Part shown: piece by piece, positions 6,058-9,239 of the stretch | Position numbering within the stretch: position 1 is the first letter of the stretch | Layout of the letters: every line of letters starts with the position of its first letter | Origin: Methanomassiliicoccaceae archaeon | GTDB lineage: Archaea > Thermoplasmatota > Thermoplasmata > Methanomassiliicoccales > Methanomethylophilaceae | Direction of reading: 5' to 3' | Assembly (NCBI GenBank): GCA_031260545.1 | Contig: JAIRJQ010000002.1 | Location: forward strand, 1 to 9,239 | DNA: 9,239 nt | The notes under the pieces: generated by a model | Databases searched by the model: none | What the model saw: only the letters and a program-made list of their open reading frames with translations | Told to the model about the DNA's origin: nothing | Program-made: the position numbers and the translations under genes

Positions 6058-7667
6058 TTCGTGAGTTTAAGCTCCTCGTACTTGTACACCTTCTTCGGAC
6101 AGGCGAACTGACATCTTTGGCACGCTGTTCCGAGGCAGTTCTTGGTCTTTATGCGCAGCGTTCCGTTCGGCTCTTGGACCATTGCATTCTCGGGACATTC
6201 CCTTACGCATTTACCGCACCTGTCGCATCCGGCGAAGATACCTATGAGTTCCGTTCCGAAGTCCTTGATTATTTTGAGACCTTTGTCACCGAGTACCGGT
6301 ATGTCACGTTCGGTTATTCTCGTTATCTCGGGTCTGCCTCTTACTTTCGGAAGCTGCTGTATGCCTAACGCCTCAAGGTTGGCGTTGTACATCGCCATGG
6401 GCATTCCTTCGTCCCAGTACGCAAGTTCCTGGATGTATATGCTCTCGAATACCTTATCGGTGGCGAACATCACATGATTCGACCTTATTCCGTCGGCGAT
6501 CGTCTGCAGCTCGTCCAGTAATTCCGGTTTACGGAGGATGTCGGTGGCCATCGCAAGCGATGTGTTCCCTATCTGATATATCTGGTTGCATGTCGGCGGC
6601 AGGAGGCCTATCTTTCTTGCTTTCTCAGCGTCCACGTATGTTCCGGTGGCACCGGACATGTACATTATTTTGAGATCCTCGAATTTTATGCCTGCGTGCT
6701 CCAGCAATGTGAAATGACCCGCTCTCATGGCGCCGATGGCCTTTGCGGCTTCGGATATATCATGTTCCGTTACGTATATCCCGTCCTGAAGCTTCAGCTT
6801 TCCTTCGAAGACATTCAGTTTCCCCTTTTTCCAGATGTTGTCATCCATCGCCGCCGCGAGAGCCGCAACAACGCCTGTTCCGGTTATACCGACCGCTTTA
6901 CCGTGCATCTCGCCCTCTTCGACAACTGTGCCCATCGTCAGGTTCAGCAGGTCCCCGGGCACTGGTATGAGGTTCTCGTCCAATACTTTGCATCTCCAGT
7001 TGAAATCGTATTCCAGATCGGATATGGCACCGGGGGACGCAAGCATACCTTTCTCTATGTGCTGGCCTTCCATAGCTGGTCCCGCGGCCGCCGAACCCGT
7101 GTATATGTTGTCGCCCACCTTTAACGCCATTTCAGCATTCGTTCCGTAATCGGTGACCAGACAGTTCTCCTTTTGGTCCAGGAAACCGCTCTTTACGAGC
7201 ATGGCCAAAGCATCCGCGCCTATTTCATGTTTAATTGCAGGCGGAACTAAAAGCTGAGCGCTTTTTGGTACATTCAATCCTACTTCCACTGCCGGTATGA
7301 CCCTTGCGTTGCGCTTTAAAGGTGTGATGCCTTTGGACTTCCACGCCTGTTCGCCTGCATAAGCAAGATCATCGATGTACATGTTCTGGAAAAGTGACAA
7401 TTGTATCGGGTTGCCGCATATAGCCACTCTTTCCACCTTTTCGAGATCGATGCCCAATTCCCCTATGACCTGATTCACCGTTCCCATCAGGATGCTGTGT
7501 GCGATCTCCCTGCCGAGCCTGATGCAGAATGTCAGATGGTCCATGATATTAGCGCCCGGAAGCGGGTGCGATTCCGTCATCGCCGTCGACAGGATCTTGC
7601 CTGATGACAGTTCCACCGCATGTGCTCTTATGCCGCTCGTTCCTATGTCTAAAGAAATTCCATACAT
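6054..7667 (-). CDS. ramA: RamA-type corrinoid protein reductive activase
   Basis: The 537-aa iron-sulfur protein is predicted to reduce inactive Co(II) corrinoid in methyltransferase corrinoid proteins to Co(I), with ATP. The N-terminus MYGISLDIGTSGIRAH carries the first phosphate loop of an ASKHA-type ATPase (DIGTSG, 7-12). DYGTNAE (173-179), GITGTG (260-265) and SGATGTYVD (338-346) are further ATPase-core or family segments. The C-terminus has two [4Fe-4S] clusters: C481, C484, C487, C491 and C511, C516, C519, C523. This C-terminal ferredoxin layout matches Methanosarcina RamA; bacterial relatives of COG3894 instead often have an N-terminal 2Fe-2S domain. ATG 7667 has GGGTGA 5 nt upstream and gives the family's usual start; GTG 7676 would give a GTGA overlap with the preceding gene. 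It is last in the GTPase/126-aa/RamA operon, divergent from mtaC. In Methanosarcina RamA serves methylamine corrinoid proteins; here the neighbour suggests a methanol corrinoid protein is also, or instead, a partner. Confidence 0.95.
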   Translation of the reverse strand: MYGISLDIGTSGIRAHAVELSSGKILSTAMTESHPLPGANIMDHLTFCIRLGREIAHSILMGTVNQVIGELGIDLEKVERVAICGNPIQLSLFQNMYIDDLAYAGEQAWKSKGITPLKRNARVIPAVEVGLNVPKSAQLLVPPAIKHEIGADALAMLVKSGFLDQKENCLVTDYGTNAEMALKVGDNIYTGSAAAGPAMEGQHIEKGMLASPGAISDLEYDFNWRCKVLDENLIPVPGDLLNLTMGTVVEEGEMHGKAVGITGTGVVAALAAAMDDNIWKKGKLNVFEGKLKLQDGIYVTEHDISEAAKAIGAMRAGHFTLLEHAGIKFEDLKIMYMSGATGTYVDAEKARKIGLLPPTCNQIYQIGNTSLAMATDILRKPELLDELQTIADGIRSNHVMFATDKVFESIYIQELAYWDEGMPMAMYNANLEALGIQQLPKVRGRPEITRITERDIPVLGDKGLKIIKDFGTELIGIFAGCDRCGKCVRECPENAMVQEPNGTLRIKTKNCLGTACQRCQFACPKKVYKYEELKLTN

Positions 7668-7672
7668 ATGTT

Positions 7673-8053
7673 TCACCCTAACTCTATAATATTCTTATTC
7701 TTTATTTTAAAGCCGTTGTGTACCAGCGCATCTTTCATTTTTGCTGCCAGTTCATCATGGTCGACGTCAACGACCGCCGCCATGAATCTTATGTCTGCGC
7801 GTACGCCGACATCAAGCGGACCGTGGTGCTCGACCCCCGTTTTCAGGTCCGTCAGGTTAAATGTTGTTGTCCTTGTGCCGGTCGTGATCGCCATCTTCAC
7901 ATGTCCGAGGAAACATCCCGCTGATGACTTTATCCATTGGGCCACCTCGACCATGGTACGGTCCAGCATATCTGCCGTGTGAACATCCGTTATTTCCGCG
8001 TATGCGGTCAGCCCGTGCGCTGTGCCTCCGTAGTTATCTGACGGTTCGCTCAT
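7673..8053 (-). CDS. Conserved-looking 126-aa protein of unknown function in the corrinoid-activation operon
   Basis: I do not recognise this family. The gene is certainly real: its ATG overlaps the stop of the upstream GTPase gene (ATGA, 8050-8053), and its TGA at 7675-7673 lies 5 nt before the ramA ATG. The 126-aa product has no signal peptide or membrane segment. It looks like a small alpha/beta domain: a central region IKSSAGCFLGHVKMAI (41-56), a T-rich strand TTGTRTTTFNL (57-67), a histidine pair in VEHHGPLD (74-81), a hydrophobic strand RFMAAVVDVD (89-98) and a closing amphipathic helix DELAAKMKDALVHNG (100-114). His13, His25, His51, His76, His77, His99 and Cys47 give it possible metal-binding potential, but no standard motif. 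Context suggests a partner or adaptor of the GTPase or of RamA in corrinoid protein maturation or reactivation; that is inference only. Confidence 0.9.
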   Translation of the reverse strand: MSEPSDNYGGTAHGLTAYAEITDVHTADMLDRTMVEVAQWIKSSAGCFLGHVKMAITTGTRTTTFNLTDLKTGVEHHGPLDVGVRADIRFMAAVVDVDHDELAAKMKDALVHNGFKIKNKNIIELG

Positions 8054-8655
8054 CCCATTATCCTCCGTACAACTTCGTCAATGCCTTCTCCCGTTATTGC
8101 GGACACGTATACTATATCTTTTCCGGGGTTCATTCCTCTGAGCTCATTGGATATCCTGTCCGTTTCTTCTTTTGTTGACAGATCCACTTTTGTCATAACG
8201 AGGAAATCTGACGGAAGTAATTGTCTCCTGAAGAATTCTTCTTTATTGGCCATCAGCTCGTCGAATCTTTTTGTGTCCGCCAATCCCACGATGACGGTAC
8301 GGTCTGAATCGATCATCGATGTCCTCACCAGTTCTTTTACCTTATGCGGCAATGCCAATCCTGTAGGCTCTATTATCAGCACGTCGGGATGAATATCGCG
8401 GTCAATATTCTTCAGCGCGTTCTGCAGTGATCCCGAAAGGGAGCAGCATATGCACCCGTCGGGCAATTCAACGGCATTGTAACCTTCCGCCTTGATCGTA
8501 GCTCCGTCTATGCCGACCTCGCCCATCTCGTTGACCAATATCGCCACCGTGACTTCTTTTTTCCTGCACCTGGCTGCGATCTTCATCAGCAACGTGGTCT
8601 TCCCAGTTCCTAAGAACCCTCCTATAATACACGTGAACATGTTAACCATAGACAT
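8050..8655 (-). CDS. Single-domain CobW/G3E-family GTPase
   Basis: The 201-aa P-loop GTPase has GFLGTGKTT (13-21, Walker A), VNEMGEVGIDG (41-51, switch region typical of COG0523), GCICCSLSG (67-75) with the CxCC metal-binding motif at 68-71, IIEPTG (94-99) and TKVD (155-158, in place of the usual NKxD). These features identify the CobW/COG0523 branch of G3E GTPases, which act as metal chaperones or insertases. The C-terminal CobW domain found in most members (total 300-400 aa) is absent, so it is as short as UreG or HypB. It is the first gene of the operon with the 126-aa protein and ramA. Delivery of cobalt/cobamide to a corrinoid protein, of zinc to the MtaB-type methyltransferase, or a MeaB-like gating role are candidate functions, all inferred. 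ATG 8655 is given; the in-frame ATGs at 8649 and 8640 are also possible, and 8640 fits a leaderless mRNA from the TATA box at 8665-8672. Confidence 0.92.
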   Translation of the reverse strand: MSMVNMFTCIIGGFLGTGKTTLLMKIAARCRKKEVTVAILVNEMGEVGIDGATIKAEGYNAVELPDGCICCSLSGSLQNALKNIDRDIHPDVLIIEPTGLALPHKVKELVRTSMIDSDRTVIVGLADTKRFDELMANKEEFFRRQLLPSDFLVMTKVDLSTKEETDRISNELRGMNPGKDIVYVSAITGEGIDEVVRRIMG

Positions 8656-8664
8656 AAAAAGCGG

Positions 8665-8672
8665 TATTTATT
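8665..8672 (-). promoter_or_regulatory. TATA box of the GTPase/126-aa/ramA operon
   Basis: On the minus strand this reads AATAAATA. About 26 nt downstream falls at 8641-8643, next to the in-frame ATG at 8640, which would make the mRNA leaderless. An alternative box TTTTTTAATC (8700-8691) would place the start near 8670 and favour ATG 8655 with a leader of about 15 nt. I cannot decide between them. Confidence 0.45.
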
Positions 8673-8791
8673 ATCTACTAAAGGAACGAGGATTAAAAAA
8701 AGAATTACGTATATTAACATCGTTTAAACAATAGTTACAAACATGCCCCTATTTATTTCTTTCTATAAGTATTAAGGCCATATTGTAGCAT

Positions 8792-8817
8792 AAAACTAAT
8801 CGCCGTTTAATAGTTTT
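8792..8817. promoter_or_regulatory. Inverted repeat, possible operator
   Basis: AAAACTA (8792-8798) and TAGTTTT (8811-8817) are perfect inverted 7-mers with a 12-nt spacer, giving centre-to-centre spacing near two helical turns. The site lies midway between the divergent promoters. The bases are A/T-rich, so chance occurrence is quite possible. Confidence 0.3.
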
Positions 8818-8843
8818 TAGTTCTGGAATGTGTTATAGCTAGG

Positions 8844-8853
8844 CTTAAATATA
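8844..8853 (+). promoter_or_regulatory. Distal TATA box facing mtaC
   Basis: CTTAAATATA is a near-ideal archaeal TATA box. It would start a transcript near 8875, about 108 nt before the mtaC ATG. A 5-bp inverted repeat TAGGC/GCCTA (8840-8844 and 8865-8869) brackets it, and a short hairpin GGATG-TAT-CATCC (8885-8897) lies in the predicted leader. It may be a second mtaC promoter giving a longer leader. Confidence 0.5.
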
Positions 8854-8912
8854 GTTAGTACACTGCCTAATGGATACGGTTATAGGATGTATCATCCATC
8901 CTTGCAAAGACG

Positions 8913-8922
8913 TTTTAATATA
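8913..8922 (+). promoter_or_regulatory. Proximal TATA box of mtaC
   Basis: TTTTAATATA is centred about 26 nt upstream of 8943, so the mRNA should begin at or next to the leader hairpin at 8944. The resulting leader is about 40 nt and ends with a strong Shine-Dalgarno. This fits a highly expressed catabolic gene. Confidence 0.65.
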
Positions 8923-8943
8923 GGTAAGACTATTGTTAATATG

Positions 8944-8969
8944 CGAGCGTTTGGTTCGCCAAATGCTCG
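8944..8969 (+). other. 11-bp UUCG-loop hairpin in the mtaC leader
   Basis: CGAGCGTTTGG (8944-8954) pairs with CCAAATGCTCG (8959-8969) with a single G-T wobble, closed by a TTCG tetraloop (8955-8958). It occupies the predicted extreme 5' end of the mRNA and its last base is the first G of the Shine-Dalgarno GGGAGG. A 5'-terminal stable hairpin is well suited to protect mRNA or to regulate access to the ribosome binding site. Confidence 0.75.
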
Positions 8970-8974
8970 GGAGG
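8969..8974 (+). promoter_or_regulatory. Shine-Dalgarno of mtaC
   Basis: GGGAGG lies 8 nt before the ATG at 8983 and is the strongest ribosome binding site in the window. It fixes the start codon and directly follows the leader hairpin. Confidence 0.85.
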
Positions 8975-8982
8975 CAAAGAAT

Positions 8983-9239
8983 ATGTTGAGCAAGAAAGGC
9001 GTGGACTTTTCGTTCATTCTGAAGCGCTACGATGTAGAGGCTGAGAACCAGAACACACCTGAGTCCATAGCAAAAAAATTGTTGCCCAAAGACGCTGTTT
9101 TTAAAGCCTGTGCAGAGGACGTCCTCTACATGAGGTTTAAAGACATCGGAAAAACGGTAACAGAGGCACTGAAATCGAAAAAACCGCTCGAAGTCATCAA
9201 CGACGGACTTGTTGCTGGTATGGAGATCGTTGGAAAGCT
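8983..9239 (+). CDS. mtaC: Methanol-specific corrinoid protein MtaC, 3'-truncated by window edge
   Basis: Only the first 85 codons (plus two bases) are visible. MtaC carries the methyl group from methanol on a cobamide, after transfer by MtaB, to a coenzyme M methyltransferase (MtaA). The visible part is the N-terminal helical cap domain. Segments ILKRYDVEAEN (12-22), TPESIAKKLLPKD (25-37) and KPLEVINDGLVAGMEIVGK (67-85) match the methanol-type layout of RY-[ND]-V, TPEE-x-A-x-x-L-x-PKD and a D-x-L-x-x-GM helix, better than the shorter methylamine corrinoid proteins MtmC, MtbC and MttC, which lack the early LKRYDV/TPE-x-A-x-x-L-x-PKD stretch. The cobalt-ligating D-x-H-x-x-G motif lies beyond the window. 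The start is fixed by the Shine-Dalgarno. In methylotrophic methanogens mtaB usually adjoins mtaC, so mtaB may follow. The corrinoid protein call is firm; methanol specificity is slightly less so. Confidence 0.85.
   Translation, partial: MLSKKGVDFSFILKRYDVEAENQNTPESIAKKLLPKDAVFKACAEDVLYMRFKDIGKTVTEALKSKKPLEVINDGLVAGMEIVGK

Larger units (their letters stand above)
8656..8982. other. AT-rich divergent regulatory region between the GTPase/ramA operon and mtaC
   Basis: The 327-bp stretch has no convincing protein gene, tRNA or rRNA. It contains the minus-strand promoter of the operon near its left end, an inverted repeat AAAACTA/TAGTTTT (8792-8798 and 8811-8817, 12-nt spacer), two plus-strand TATA boxes (8844-8853 and 8913-8922), short hairpins, and the mtaC leader. 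The segment 8674-8790 shows only low-complexity A/T-rich sequence. A shared regulator binding in the middle could coordinate corrinoid protein supply with its reactivation machinery. Confidence 0.7.

Noticed and set aside
7668..7982. 104-codon plus-strand frame opposite the 126-aa gene
   Set aside because: The minus-strand gene has coupled start/stop overlaps with its neighbours and is far better supported; the plus-strand frame is Ser/Thr-rich shadow sequence.

Overview
The window looks like part of a methylotrophic methanogenic archaeon, most probably of the order Methanomassiliicoccales (Thermoplasmata). The evidence is an archaeal-type leucyl-tRNA synthetase, an archaeal FtsZ-family GTPase, COG3199-type NAD kinase, a RamA-type corrinoid reductive activase and the start of a methanol corrinoid protein (MtaC). 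Promoters are archaeal: T/A-rich TATA boxes about 25 nt upstream of short leaders. All eight visible stop codons are TGA or TAA and none is TAG, which fits but does not prove a pyrrolysine-using organism. The order is inferred; Methanosarcinales cannot be excluded from this sequence alone.

Left part (1-3418): the 3' end of a nucleotidyltransferase-like gene on the plus strand meets leuS (LeuRS), which occupies 542-3418 on the minus strand. The two stop codons are 8 bp apart.

Middle part (3419-4930): a divergent promoter region separates leuS from a two-gene plus-strand unit. That unit has a tandem ribbon-helix-helix (RHH) regulator followed by an FtsZ-like GTPase that ends after helix H7, so it has no T7 loop and no C-terminal domain. 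The promoter carries GAC/ATGT modules at 10-11 bp spacing that could be the regulator's own operator. A strong hairpin separates the two genes. Directly at the FtsZ-like stop codon begins an array of three tandem 51-bp repeats, each with a 7-bp-stem hairpin. In haloarchaea an RHH protein (CdrS) is co-transcribed with and controls ftsZ2, so this is probably a related but structurally different cell-division or cytoskeletal module.

Right part (4931-9239): an ATP-NAD kinase gene on the plus strand ends tail-to-tail with ramA, sharing the four bases TTAA. On the minus strand a tightly overlapping three-gene operon runs from a single-domain CobW/G3E GTPase, through an unrecognised 126-aa protein, to RamA. 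A 327-bp AT-rich divergent region separates it from mtaC on the plus strand, which runs off the window. This region has two TATA boxes facing mtaC and an 11-bp UUCG hairpin just before the mtaC Shine-Dalgarno. The layout suggests that the GTPase, the 126-aa protein and RamA together load, protect or reactivate the corrinoid protein that carries methyl groups from methanol.
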